Notes: generated from the letters alone by a model not told the origin. Counted from the stretch's first letter, positions 20,093-30,270 are shown. The stretch is 64,000 bases of DNA from Gemmatimonadota bacterium (GCA_021295785.1 JAGWBR010000002.1:64376-128375); one strand, 5' to 3'. Made by a program: numbers and translations.

Positions 20093-21313
20093 TCAAGCGT
20101 CACAGGGCCCTGTCGAGATGGGCCTGCCATCGGGCCGCGCCAGCCGCAGATGGACGATGTAATCGATGTCGAGGGCGTCCCGCGCAACGGCCAACAATCC
20201 TGCGGAGCCCAGCGGGACCAGCGGTCTACGAGCGAGTCGCAGCGGTACGATGGCCCATCCCACAAAGCGCATGCAGTCGTCGAATACATCCCAAGCGTCT
20301 GTCGCCGAAGCTCCCTCTCTTCGCCGCACCCACAGCCACCCATCCGCGTCCGCGTATAAATCACTCATCACCGGTTTAGTCTTCGGCAATTCCTCGATGG
20401 AATAAACTTTTTCCACGGTCGCTGCGATACTGTCGCGTTCCGCTCCTTCCAATCGCTCTTGCGAGCGCGCCAATTCGACCGTTGCTACGGTGTCCCCCCG
20501 GAACGTCAGACGGTGAATACGGTAGGAGTCGGAGCGTGCAACCCACACGTCTCCCGACGGATCCGGAGCCCAGAGAACGGTGGGCCGCATCGGAAGCTCC
20601 TCCATCGTGAACACACCGCCCCCCGCCGCCGTGCCTCTCGACTCAATACGCCCGATCGAGAGCTTGCCGCGGGCAAGAAGTTCGCCGTCATCGTCAAGGG
20701 CATAGCGTTCGATACGTTCGTGACGGATGTTGATGGGGGGCCACCCTCGAGACTGGGCCTCTTGTCCAAGAGCATAGACATGACCCAGCGAATCGGTGGC
20801 GCGCACAGGCCAAGCGCTGTAAAGGCCGCCCGAGCTATTGGGTGCAGCGAACTCACGGAGGAATTGGCCGATCGAGCCGAACACCATGATGTGCCCCATC
20901 GTCGCGATCCACAGCTCGCTGGGTTCCCGCCAAAGTAGATGTGCGCCAACGAACGAGTTCCTCAGTTCTCCGGGTCCGCCGCCCGCTCGGCTCACCCGTC
21001 GCAGGAATCGCCCGTCAACTGAGAACGAATTCACTTCCTCCGAAATTTGATCGTACACATGAATGTTTCCCCACCGATCTGCGGCCACGGATCGAATCCT
21101 GCCAAACGCACTAGGACCATCGCCTGTGGCAGTACCAAGCCTCCGCTCCTCAACGAAGCGAAGGTTCGGGATATCGCCCGGCGTGGGGTATCTGACGACC
21201 AACCGCCCACCTTCCAGCGTGCGGATGGGCGCAGCGGCGCGGTCGACGTCAGAGACAGTGCACGAAAGAAACACGCCACACAAACCCAATAGGCCCCTGC
21301 GGGCATTGCCCAA
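20093..21313 (-). CDS. 6-bladed beta-propeller (NHL-like) putative lipoprotein
   Basis: GVFLSC lipobox-like, then GPSAFGRIRSVAADRWGNIHVYDQISEEVNSFSVDGRFLRRVSRAGGGPGELRNSFVG... typical NHL/6-bladed propeller repeats. The tracked ORF extends to 21931 but the N-terminal ~200 aa looks non-coding; start here is approximate. Confidence 0.65.
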   Translation of the reverse strand: MGNARRGLLGLCGVFLSCTVSDVDRAAAPIRTLEGGRLVVRYPTPGDIPNLRFVEERRLGTATGDGPSAFGRIRSVAADRWGNIHVYDQISEEVNSFSVDGRFLRRVSRAGGGPGELRNSFVGAHLLWREPSELWIATMGHIMVFGSIGQFLREFAAPNSSGGLYSAWPVRATDSLGHVYALGQEAQSRGWPPINIRHERIERYALDDDGELLARGKLSIGRIESRGTAAGGGVFTMEELPMRPTVLWAPDPSGDVWVARSDSYRIHRLTFRGDTVATVELARSQERLEGAERDSIAATVEKVYSIEELPKTKPVMSDLYADADGWLWVRRREGASATDAWDVFDDCMRFVGWAIVPLRLARRPLVPLGSAGLLAVARDALDIDYIVHLRLARPDGRPISTGPCDA

Positions 21314-21328
21314 GCCAAAAACTCCCCT

Positions 21329-21392
21329 CTGTCCAGCGACGATCAAGATGAGAACGTTGCGACAATCAAGGTGAGAATGAGGGGTCGCGACG
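21329..21392. repeat. IS21-like terminal repeat: two 19-bp direct repeats at 23-bp period
   Basis: GCGACgATCAAGaTGAGAA (21336-21354) and GCGACaATCAAGgTGAGAA (21359-21377), 17/19 identical; multiple short direct repeats at the ends are typical of IS21-family elements. Confidence 0.5.
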
Positions 21393-21966
21393 TTACGAGT
21401 GCAGGACGTTGGCGTTTTTGGGGAATCGGGGCAAGAGGGAGTGGGGTGGTGGGGTGAGCGTAGCGAGCCGGGACGGGGCGGTGGAGCGCGAGTTTCTTGA
21501 GGGCTTGAGGGGTAGGGTGAAGCCGTTCGGCGGTCTTTGCGGCCGGGATTGCCGGGGCCGGGCCGTTTCGCTGGGGCTTGGGCGATCTGGCGGGCCTGCC
21601 GGGGAGTCGGTTGGACCAGGAGCAAGAGCTGCTTGATCGCGGTTTCTTGTTGTGCATCAGGCGGCCTGAGTGGTGGACGGGCCCGTGTGGGGCCCAGGAA
21701 GCCGAGAATGCGCCCGATTTGGCGACGAATGGCGGCAAACCAAGCTCCACACGGCCCGAAGGGGGACTTCGCGGTGGCCGCCCGTCTCAGACCGCGGCTC
21801 AGCCCGTGCGAAAGACCGATCTCGCCGTGGCTCACCCCCGGGGCGCCACGGCCGCGGCTTCCTATCTTTCCGCCCTGTTGTTTCGGCCGTTTCGCCATTT
21901 TAACCCCGCCGCAGTCGTGCGGTGCCCCCAACGAGTCCGTGAGGCCAACAAGTCCGTGAGCCCGTT

Positions 21967-23421
21967 ATGGTGAGAGTGCGGTTCGCCCCCAGCCCCACAG
22001 GCTACCTCCACGTGGGTGGCGCGCGCACGGCGCTGTTCAACTGGCTTCTGGCCCGGGCGAGCGGCGGCGAGTTTCTGCTACGCATTGAAGACACTGACCG
22101 GGCCAGGTCCAGCGACGAACACACGCGGACCATCATTGACGGTCTGCGCTGGTTGGGGCTCGACTGGGACGGCGCTGTCACGTTCCAGGCCGACGGCACT
22201 CAGCGGCACGCGGCGGACGCCGCGACACTGGCCTCGTCGGGCCAGGCCTATCCCTGCTTCTGCACGCCCGGGGAGCTTCAGAAGAGGCGAGAAGAAGCCC
22301 GGAGGCAGGGCGGCGGATTTGCGTACGACGGCAGGTGCCGGCGGCTGCCCCAAGCCGAGGTACGCGGGCGAATCGACGCTGGCCAGAAGCACGCGCTGCG
22401 GATGAGGGCTCCCGGTGAGCCGGTTTCATGGCACGACGCCGTGCACGGGCAGATGTCGTTTCCCGCGGGATCGCTCGACGATTTCATCATCCTGAGATCG
22501 GACGGGACCCCAGTCTACAACCTCGCCGTCGTGTCGGATGACAGCACCAGCGGCGTGACCCACGTCATCCGGGGAGACGATCACCTCTCGAACACTCCCA
22601 AGCAGATCATCATCTACCGTGCACTTGGGCGTGCGCTTCCCGTGTTCGGGCACGTGCCGATGATTCTGGGGCCCGACGGGAAGCGTCTGTCCAAACGGCA
22701 CGGGGCACTTTCGGTCACGGCTTACCGGGACGAAGGCTACCTGCCACGGGCGATGTTGAATTTCCTGGCCTTGTTGGGGTGGTCGCCCGGCGACGACCGG
22801 GAGCTGATGAGCCGGTCTCAACTCACCGACAGCTTCAGGCTGGAAAGAGTTCTGAAGAAAAGCGCCGTGTTCGACCTCTCGAAACTCGAATGGTTGAACG
22901 GGCAGTGCATCGCGACCGCCGGGGCCCCCGAACTGGAGCCGCTGGTGCTCGACCGGCTCCGCGAAACGAACGGGCCGGCTGCCGGCGCCGCCTCGCAACG
23001 CAGGGCCGCGCTGCACCGGATCATCGACTTGGTGAAGGAAAGGCCCAGGACCGTACATGCGCTGGCGGCACAGGTAGCGCCGTTTTTCGCGGTCCCGGCC
23101 ACCTACGAAGCAGCCGCGGTCAAGAAATTCTGGACAAGATCCGCCGAAGCGGCGGAGTTGCTCGGTTCGTTGCGGGACCGGCTGGCCTCAACGCGGCCTT
23201 GGTCACCAGACGAGCTGGAGACGACCGTCCGGGGCCTGGCGGCGGAACGCGGAATCGGGGCGGGCCGCGTCATCAACCCACTGAGGCTGGCTCTGATGGG
23301 GCAGGGGGTCAGCCCGGAAATCTTCGGCGTGTTGGTGGCGTTCGGGCCGGGGCGGACCGATGAGAGAATCGGAGCGGCGCTCCGCTACCTGCAGGACGCC
23401 GGGAGCGGCGCCGGTGAATGA
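21967..23421 (+). CDS. gltX: Glutamate--tRNA ligase
   Basis: MVRVRFAPSPTGYLHVGGARTALFNWLLAR, GKRLSKRHGALSV. Confidence 0.97.
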   Translation: MVRVRFAPSPTGYLHVGGARTALFNWLLARASGGEFLLRIEDTDRARSSDEHTRTIIDGLRWLGLDWDGAVTFQADGTQRHAADAATLASSGQAYPCFCTPGELQKRREEARRQGGGFAYDGRCRRLPQAEVRGRIDAGQKHALRMRAPGEPVSWHDAVHGQMSFPAGSLDDFIILRSDGTPVYNLAVVSDDSTSGVTHVIRGDDHLSNTPKQIIIYRALGRALPVFGHVPMILGPDGKRLSKRHGALSVTAYRDEGYLPRAMLNFLALLGWSPGDDRELMSRSQLTDSFRLERVLKKSAVFDLSKLEWLNGQCIATAGAPELEPLVLDRLRETNGPAAGAASQRRAALHRIIDLVKERPRTVHALAAQVAPFFAVPATYEAAAVKKFWTRSAEAAELLGSLRDRLASTRPWSPDELETTVRGLAAERGIGAGRVINPLRLALMGQGVSPEIFGVLVAFGPGRTDERIGAALRYLQDAGSGAGE

Positions 23422-23887
23422 ATCCGGCGTCCGCCGCGACCCCGACGAAGGGCACATGCGCACGGCTCTGGCCCTTGCAGAAGAAGCGGCTGCCGCGGGC
23501 GAGGTGCCCGTTGGGGCGGTAGTCACGGACCCGAGCGGCCGCGTGGTCGGCGAGGGTCGCAACCGGACCCGGCAGCTCAGCGACCCCACGGCCCATGCCG
23601 AGATGTTGGCGCTGCGCGCGGCTGCGGGGCGTTTGGGAGACTGGCGGCTGGAAGGGCACACCCTTTACGCAACGCTGGAGCCGTGTGCCATGTGTGCCGG
23701 TGCCGCGATGCTGGCCCGGGTCGAAACGGTGGTTTACGGCACCGCTGACCCCAAAGCCGGGATGTGCGGGTCGCTGGGAAATCTCCTGCAAGATTCGCGG
23801 CTGAATCACCGGGCGCGGATCAGGCAGGGAGTGCTGGCCGGGGCCGCCGCCCGCCTGCTGCGGGAGTTTTTCAGGGCCCGCCGCTAG
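23414..23887 (+). CDS. tadA: tRNA-specific adenosine deaminase
   Basis: ALALAEEAAAAGEVPVGAVV, DPTAHAEMLALRAAAGRLGDWRLEGHTLYATLEPCAMCAGAAMLARVETVVYG; HAE and PCxxC zinc motifs. Confidence 0.93.
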   Translation: MNESGVRRDPDEGHMRTALALAEEAAAAGEVPVGAVVTDPSGRVVGEGRNRTRQLSDPTAHAEMLALRAAAGRLGDWRLEGHTLYATLEPCAMCAGAAMLARVETVVYGTADPKAGMCGSLGNLLQDSRLNHRARIRQGVLAGAAARLLREFFRARR

Positions 23888-23902
23888 ACGGCACGGCGGT
23901 GC

Positions 23903-25948
23903 CTAAGGCGAGGCCTCGACCGGTTTCCCCACGAAGCGCACCACGGCGAACAGGCTCCCCAACGAGAGGACATAGGCCAGGACCACGGGCAGGCCGATGG
24001 AAGTGCCGACATACCCGAACACGGTCGCGGCAGCGGCCACCGTAAGCGCATAGGGCAACTGCGTCCGTACGTGGTCAAGGTGATCGCACGCGGAGGCCAT
24101 GGAGCTGAGCACCGTGGTGTCGGAAATCGGCGAACAGTGGTCGCCGAAAATCGACCCGGCGAGGACCGAGCTGATGCTGCTCACCATCAGGGTTCCGCCG
24201 AAACCGGACTCCCACCCCGCCGCCCCGCCCAGGGCCACGGAAAGAGGAACGACCAGGGGGATCAACACCGTCATGGTAGCCCAGGCCGTGCCGGTGCAGA
24301 AGCTGATGACAGCCGCGGTAAGAAACGTCAGGGCAGGCAGGAACTCGGGCCTCAGATTCCCTTCCATCAACATGGTCAGGTAGTGGGCGGTGGAGATCTC
24401 TTTGGTGACGCCCCCCAGGGACCAGGCCAGGATCAGGATGACGAACGCCATCGACATCGCACGGATCCCGGACATCCACCCGTCCAGTGCCTCCTTGATC
24501 GTCAGGATCTTCTGACCAACCGCCAGCGCGATTGCCACGATGCAGCCGGCCAGCGCGCCCCAAAGGATGGCGTTGAACGGGTTGGCCTGTTCAAAAGCGG
24601 TACGGATCGAGACACCCTGGCCACCTTCGCCGTATGTGACCGGGTCCAGCGCCATGGCTGCGGCGCGACCGTCCGTATACAGGCCGATCAGCACAACCAA
24701 CACCACGGTCGCCACAGGCACCGCCGCGTTGAACCAACGCTCCGGGGCACCTTCCTTGGGTTCCAGGCCGTGCGACTCGGTGTCCAGCATCAGCTGTGAC
24801 CCGGGCCGGAACACGCCGCCGCCGCCGCGGGCTCGCCGTTCGGCAGCCAGCATCGGGCCGAAATCGCGCTGCGTCCAAATCAGGGTAACGACCATGGCCA
24901 GCGCCAGGATCGGGTAGAACAAGTACTGGATTCCGCTCACGAACACAGTGAACGCGCTGGCGTCCATGAGAGCCTCGGCGAGCGCGGGGTCGGTGGCTGT
25001 TTCGGCGGCAGCCGGCAGTGCCTCGTCGATCAGACTGAGCTGGAACCCGACCCAGGTTGAGACGAACATCAGAGTCACCACGGGTGCGGCTGTCGAATCC
25101 ACCACGTAGGCCAGTTTCTCGCGGGCTACCTTGAGGCGATCCGTGATGGGGCGGAAGGTGTTACCAACCACGAGGGTGTTGGCATAGTCGTCGAAGAAGA
25201 TGCCCAGCCCGGCCCCGAAAGTCGCGGCCTGAGCCCGCCGGGGAGTAGTCGCTAGCGGGCTCACAGCGCCAACGACACCCTTTGTGCCGCCCGACCGCGA
25301 CATTACTCCGACCATCGCGCCCAACAGGGCCGAGAACATGAGAATCGATGCGTGGTCGATGTCCGCCAGCGCGGGCACGATGAATGAGTCGATTGTTCGC
25401 CACACGGCGGTGACCGGGTTTAACCCCGTCGTGAGAGCGGCCCCGATCCAAACTCCGAAGAACAGCGACACGACCACTTCGCGGAACACCAGGGCCAAGA
25501 CGATGGCAACGAGCGGGGGGAGCAGGCTGACCCACCCCGGCCAGAGCGGTGCAGTGAATTTGCCGGAAGCGCTCAAAACGCCTGCCGAGACCTCCACCGT
25601 CAGCGGCAGGTCGCCGTCCTCAACCGCGAACTCGTCGGTAACCACATCCTGCCTGGCCGGCAAACTGCCCGACGCGATGGTCGCTCCGCCAGCCGTTAAC
25701 ACCCGGTACGTCGCCCCCTCTGGTCCCACGTTCTCGGCAAGAAGGGTAAGGCTGACCAGCACGCCGGAGAGCACCACGGCAGGGCCGTCAACGGAGAGGC
25801 CAATGTCAGCGTCTTGATCATTCTGAGCGGCAACCGGGGCGGCAAACGCCGCAGCCGTCACGCACAGTGCGACGCCCGCCGCGCACGGCACCGCACCCGA
25901 CAGAGGCCGCGTCGAAACGGCACCGACCAGTCTCCTGCCAACCGCCAT
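23903..25948 (-). CDS. NhaC-family Na+/H+ antiporter-like protein with N-terminal signal and periplasmic domain
   Basis: Multi-TM: LLPPLVAIVLALVFREVVVSLFFGVWIGAAL..., GTAWATMTVLIPLVVPLSVAL, GSIFGDHCSPISDTTVLSSMASACDHLDHVRTQLPYAL (NhaC hallmark). Start set at ATG 25948. Confidence 0.9.
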   Translation of the reverse strand: MAVGRRLVGAVSTRPLSGAVPCAAGVALCVTAAAFAAPVAAQNDQDADIGLSVDGPAVVLSGVLVSLTLLAENVGPEGATYRVLTAGGATIASGSLPARQDVVTDEFAVEDGDLPLTVEVSAGVLSASGKFTAPLWPGWVSLLPPLVAIVLALVFREVVVSLFFGVWIGAALTTGLNPVTAVWRTIDSFIVPALADIDHASILMFSALLGAMVGVMSRSGGTKGVVGAVSPLATTPRRAQAATFGAGLGIFFDDYANTLVVGNTFRPITDRLKVAREKLAYVVDSTAAPVVTLMFVSTWVGFQLSLIDEALPAAAETATDPALAEALMDASAFTVFVSGIQYLFYPILALAMVVTLIWTQRDFGPMLAAERRARGGGGVFRPGSQLMLDTESHGLEPKEGAPERWFNAAVPVATVVLVVLIGLYTDGRAAAMALDPVTYGEGGQGVSIRTAFEQANPFNAILWGALAGCIVAIALAVGQKILTIKEALDGWMSGIRAMSMAFVILILAWSLGGVTKEISTAHYLTMLMEGNLRPEFLPALTFLTAAVISFCTGTAWATMTVLIPLVVPLSVALGGAAGWESGFGGTLMVSSISSVLAGSIFGDHCSPISDTTVLSSMASACDHLDHVRTQLPYALTVAAAATVFGYVGTSIGLPVVLAYVLSLGSLFAVVRFVGKPVEASP

Positions 25949-26093
25949 GCGAACCTCCCCGATACGCTGCCGCCGCGGGCCATCCGCTGCTGAAGCCATG
26001 CGCCGAACTTGCCCCCGGGCCCCTTGCAGTGCAAACATCCCGGCAGCCATCCCCACAATTGCCGAAATTCCCGCAGAGACGATCATAGCAACC

Positions 26094-26669
26094 AAGACCG
26101 GGGGTATTCCGATACCCGATTTCCAACTTCCCCAACTTGGCCCGGCCAAGGAGCTTCTGGATGGAGCTTCCTTCCTCGAGTTGTTGGATTCTCTTGCGGG
26201 TGAAATCGACCGGACCGTACCGCGGGACGTGTCGATGGCGCTGGTCGGGATCCAGCGCCGGGGCGACGCGGTTGCCGCCGAGCTGGCAAGTCGCATTCGC
26301 CGTCCAGGCCTCGTGGTCGGGTCGCTGGACATCACTTTGTACAGGGATGACTTCGCGGAGGCCGGCACGCTCCCGCTGGTGGGGGCAAGTCACATCCCCG
26401 GCTCGATTGACGGAGCCCACGTCGTAATCGTTGACGACGTGATCTTCACCGGGCGCACCATCAGGGCCGCGATGGACGAGCTGTCGGACTTCGGCCGCCC
26501 CGGCTGCATTGAGCTGGCCGTCGCGGTGAACCGTGCCGGGCGGCAGCTTCCGATCCAACCCAACTATGCCGGGATAGGGGTCGAGCTGGGCCCGGGCGAA
26601 CAAGTGGCGGTATTGGTCCCCGGGGTGGACGGCCGGTGGGGCGCGGAAATCCTCGGTCCGCTAACGTGA
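26094..26669 (+). CDS. pyrR: PyrR-type bifunctional pyr operon regulator / uracil phosphoribosyltransferase
   Basis: [55 protein letters not shown]; directly upstream of pyrB. Start approximate. Confidence 0.9.
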   Translation, partial: KTGGIPIPDFQLPQLGPAKELLDGASFLELLDSLAGEIDRTVPRDVSMALVGIQRRGDAVAAELASRIRRPGLVVGSLDITLYRDDFAEAGTLPLVGASHIPGSIDGAHVVIVDDVIFTGRTIRAAMDELSDFGRPGCIELAVAVNRAGRQLPIQPNYAGIGVELGPGEQVAVLVPGVDGRWGAEILGPLT

Positions 26670-27688
26670 ACGAGCCGGGCGCCCCCGAGGGCGGGACCCG
26701 GCAAGCGGCCGCGGAAGCCCGCGATCGCGCGACCGCCGGGGACTTGGGTCTGGGCAAGGACCTGACCGGGCTGCGGGACCTCACGCGCGCCCAGGTCGAG
26801 GGCATCCTGGACACCGCCGAGCCCTTCAAGGCAATCAGCCGCCGCAAGGTGAAAAAAGTGCCGGCGCTGCGGGGCCGCACCATCGTCAACCTTTTCTTTG
26901 AGGCATCAACACGCACGCGCATCAGTTTTGAATTCGCGGAAAAGAGACTCTCGGCCGATACGGTAAACGTGTCCTCATCCGGATCGTCGGTTCAGAAGGG
27001 CGAGACACTGGTGGACACCGCCCGAAATCTCGAGGCGATGAACATCGACATGGTGGTCATGAGACACGGTTCGTCGGGTGCGGCCCAGTTCCTGGCCGAA
27101 CGCATCCCGTCGAACGTGATCAACGCGGGTGACGGACGGCACGAGCATCCTACACAGGCCCTGCTGGACCTGCTCACCCTCCGCGACCGTTTCGGGCGGA
27201 TTGAGGGGCTGAAGATAGCGATCGTGGGTGACATTCTTCACTCTCGTGTCGCTCGCTCCAACATCTGGGGGCTGTTGGCGTGCGGAGCCGAAGTGGCGGT
27301 CTGCGGCCCGCGCACGCTTATTCCGGCGGGGATTGACGAACTGGGGGCCACCGTGCTGAACCGGGTTGAGGAGGCCATTGAATGGGCCGACGCCCTGAAC
27401 GTGCTCCGGCTTCAGCTGGAGAGAATGGACGGCGGGTACGTGCCTTCGCTGGAGGAGTACAACCGGTGTTTTGGCGTGACCCTGGAGCGCCTGCGGCGCG
27501 CCCCCGAAACCGTCGCGGTACTCCACCCGGGCCCGATGAACCGGGGGGTGGAGATTGACTCCGACGTGGCGGACGGACCCCGCTCGGTCATCCTGCCGCA
27601 GGTGACCAACGGAGTGGCGATTCGAATGGCTGTCTTGTATCTGCTGGCCGGCGGTCGTCCGGCCACGGCGGCTTCAGCGGTAGCGTGA
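26666..27688 (+). CDS. pyrB: Aspartate carbamoyltransferase catalytic subunit
   Basis: [49 protein letters not shown]. Confidence 0.97.
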   Translation: MNEPGAPEGGTRQAAAEARDRATAGDLGLGKDLTGLRDLTRAQVEGILDTAEPFKAISRRKVKKVPALRGRTIVNLFFEASTRTRISFEFAEKRLSADTVNVSSSGSSVQKGETLVDTARNLEAMNIDMVVMRHGSSGAAQFLAERIPSNVINAGDGRHEHPTQALLDLLTLRDRFGRIEGLKIAIVGDILHSRVARSNIWGLLACGAEVAVCGPRTLIPAGIDELGATVLNRVEEAIEWADALNVLRLQLERMDGGYVPSLEEYNRCFGVTLERLRRAPETVAVLHPGPMNRGVEIDSDVADGPRSVILPQVTNGVAIRMAVLYLLAGGRPATAASAVA

Positions 27689-29016
27689 GCGTGAGCGGCG
27701 GCCTGAACGGGCAACCTCTGCTGATTGCCGGGGGGCGGGTGGTTTGTCCCGACACCGGCACCGACCAGATCGCTGATGTGCTGGTCCAGGACGGACGGAT
27801 CGCAGCGGTCGAACCAAACCTTACGGGACCCGACGGCGTTGACCGCCTAGCGGTCGAAGGGATGGTCCTGGCACCCGGCCTGGTGGACGTGCATGTGCAC
27901 CTGCGGGAACCCGGAGCCACCCACAAGGAGACGATCCGAAGCGGCGCCCAGGCGGCCGCGGCGGGCGGTTTCACCACGATTTGGGCGATGCCCAACACAA
28001 CACCGCCCCTGGACGACCCGGCTGCGGTGGGTTATGTGCGGCAGGAGGCGAAACGATGGGCGCGTCGCGGACAAGGGGGCGCCCGTGTGAGCCCGGTCGG
28101 CGCCGCATCCCGGCGCATGGCCGGAAAGCGCATGACCGAGGTCGGCGCCCTGGTTGAGGCGGGGGCGGTTGCGGTGAGCGACGACGGCCTGCCGATAGCC
28201 GACACCGGACTGATGAGGCGCCTGCTGGAATACACCCAAGCTTTTGATATTCCGGTGCTCCAACACGCCGAAGACCTCGGCCTCTCTGCTCAGGGCGTCA
28301 TGAACGAGGGTTCCGTAGCCACGAGCCTGGGACTGCGCGGCCAGCCCGGTGCGGCCGAATCGGTGATGGTGGCCAGGGACGTGCGTCTGGCCCAACTGAC
28401 GGGAGGCCACTTGCACGTGCAGCACGTTTCCACGCGAGACTCGGTGGAGATAATCGCCAGAGCTCGCGACAAGGGGGTTCGGGTCACGGCCGAAGCCACC
28501 CCCCACCACCTGGCCCTGACCGACGAAGCGGTGCTCGGCTACCGCACCGAGGCCAAGATGAACCCGCCGCTTCGGTCGGCCGACGACCGGGCAGCCGTGC
28601 GGCAGGCGGTGGTTGACGGTACGATCGAGATGATCGCGACCGACCATGCTCCCCACCACTATGAAGAGAAGGACCGCGAGTTTGACGACGCCCCGTTCGG
28701 GGTGGTTGGTCTGGAGACCGCTCTCTCGGTGTGCATGCGCGAGCTGGTCGAGCCCGGGCTGATGACCCTGAACGACCTGATTGACCGCATGTCCGCGGGT
28801 CCCGCCCGAGCCATGGGGATCAACGGCGGATCGCTCCGGCGCGGGATGCCGGCCGACATAGTCATATTTGACCCTGACGGGGCATGGGTGGTCGATCCAC
28901 GACGTTTCCGCTCGAAGGCCGGCAATACCCCCTTCGCCGGAGACACCCTGAAAGGCGTGGTGCACCGGACCCTGGTCAGCGGTGAAGTGCGGTACGCCTC
29001 CGGGGTGCTCCTCTGA
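27685..29016 (+). CDS. pyrC: Dihydroorotase
   Basis: [63 protein letters not shown]. Confidence 0.96.
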   Translation: MSVSGGLNGQPLLIAGGRVVCPDTGTDQIADVLVQDGRIAAVEPNLTGPDGVDRLAVEGMVLAPGLVDVHVHLREPGATHKETIRSGAQAAAAGGFTTIWAMPNTTPPLDDPAAVGYVRQEAKRWARRGQGGARVSPVGAASRRMAGKRMTEVGALVEAGAVAVSDDGLPIADTGLMRRLLEYTQAFDIPVLQHAEDLGLSAQGVMNEGSVATSLGLRGQPGAAESVMVARDVRLAQLTGGHLHVQHVSTRDSVEIIARARDKGVRVTAEATPHHLALTDEAVLGYRTEAKMNPPLRSADDRAAVRQAVVDGTIEMIATDHAPHHYEEKDREFDDAPFGVVGLETALSVCMRELVEPGLMTLNDLIDRMSAGPARAMGINGGSLRRGMPADIVIFDPDGAWVVDPRRFRSKAGNTPFAGDTLKGVVHRTLVSGEVRYASGVLL

Positions 29017-29086
29017 GCGGCTGCTTCCGCCCCAAGCGGCTCCGTCGGGGCTGACAACATCCACGTTCAGGAAAGGACAAACGACT

Positions 29087-30013
29087 GTGCCAAGGCAATC
29101 GAGGCTGGGCCTCGCCGAGAAAGTGGAAGGCTTGCGCGCCGAAGCGGAACAGCTCGAGGCGTGGCTGTCGCGCGTAGACGATGCCGGGGCCGAAAACGAC
29201 GCCCCCGAAAGAGTCATCGAGCGCGTGCGCGCGGATTACGAGCAGCGGCTGCAGGCTGCCGAAGAGGCCCTGCTTGGCGAGCGGGGGTCGATTCAGGAGG
29301 CTTTCAATGACGCGGTGGCGCGCCGGGACAGGGCCCGCGAGTTGTTTGAAGAGGCCCGGGCGGCATTGGCCGAGGCCCAGATCCGGCATGCGGTCGGGGA
29401 GTTGGACCAGGAGGGCTGGGACCAGGCGCGCCAGCAACAAGAAATGGCGATTGACGCCCACGGGACCGATCTGGAAGTTGCCGAAGGCGAGGCCGACGAA
29501 TTGGGCGCCCTCTTGGCCAAGGTGGACCTCACGGCCCGCAAGGTCGCCGGACGCGAGGGCGGCGGGGCTACCGAGCTGGCGGACGCCCCGGACCCGGACC
29601 GGGACCACTGGTTGGAAGAGCATGCTGGTGACCCGGCCCCGGGCGAGGACGACCCTGTTGGTGCACAATCAGACCATTCGGCGGATGACGGGCACCACGT
29701 TGATGAGGAAGAACCGGACGACCCGGTGTTTGATGAACCCGCGCCTGGCGAGGCCGAAGCCGGGTTTGATGCGGAACAGAGTTACGAGGAAGATTCCCCT
29801 GCAGCAGAGGGTGCGCTCGACAGCTCAGCCGAAAGGGTGGTGGAAGACGGCGGGGCCGAAGCCGGGGACGAAGGCGAAGGTGCCGGGGAGGAGGAGCAGG
29901 GAGCAGAAACGGATCACTTGTCGTTTCTGGAATCGCTCTCCTTCAAGCAGGGGCCCAATGACGACGGGTCAGCCCTGGATGCGTTCGGGGGACCCGGTCG
30001 CAAGAAAGAGTGA
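29087..30013 (+). CDS. Hypothetical protein: coiled-coil N-terminus, highly acidic C-terminus
   Basis: GTG start 29087; VPRQSRLGLAEKVEGLRAEAEQLEAWLSRVDDAGAE... heptad-like region, then long Asp/Glu-rich tail. Confidence 0.65.
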   Translation: MPRQSRLGLAEKVEGLRAEAEQLEAWLSRVDDAGAENDAPERVIERVRADYEQRLQAAEEALLGERGSIQEAFNDAVARRDRARELFEEARAALAEAQIRHAVGELDQEGWDQARQQQEMAIDAHGTDLEVAEGEADELGALLAKVDLTARKVAGREGGGATELADAPDPDRDHWLEEHAGDPAPGEDDPVGAQSDHSADDGHHVDEEEPDDPVFDEPAPGEAEAGFDAEQSYEEDSPAAEGALDSSAERVVEDGGAEAGDEGEGAGEEEQGAETDHLSFLESLSFKQGPNDDGSALDAFGGPGRKKE

Positions 30014-30015
30014 GT

Positions 30016-30270
30016 CTAGCTGAGGGTTGCTACGTGGCGCGCGGCTCTGGATTTCTGCCGGGAAGCGTGACGGGGCGCGACGATTCGCTTGCGCGCCGCC
30101 CTGTCCAGAGCCCGGTAAAGCGCTGACAGAGCTTCTTCCCCTGCCTCGCGTGTTTCCGTGGCCAAGACGTTCTTGGTGCGGGTCCGGATTTCGGATTTCG
30201 CGCGGCGGTTGCGCATCCGTCGCTCGCGAGACTGACGGAGTCGTTTTGCTTGACTGGCGTTGTTGGGCAC
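30016..30270 (-). CDS. rpsT: 30S ribosomal protein S20
   Basis: Within tracked ORF 30016..30561(-), GTG at 30270 gives VPNNASQAKRLRQSRERRMRNRRAKSEIRTRTKNVLATETREAGEEALSALYRALDRAARKRIVAPRHASRQKSRAARHVATLS; basic S20 pattern. Confidence 0.9.
   Translation of the reverse strand: MPNNASQAKRLRQSRERRMRNRRAKSEIRTRTKNVLATETREAGEEALSALYRALDRAARKRIVAPRHASRQKSRAARHVATLS

Noticed and set aside
21343-21931. N-terminal extension of the NHL-propeller ORF (to 21931) as coding
   Set aside because: Low-complexity Pro/Arg translation upstream of a plausible lipoprotein signal; crosses the IS-like repeat. Treated as non-coding.
27847-29217. 456-aa minus-strand ORF
   Set aside because: Antisense to pyrC with no domain features.
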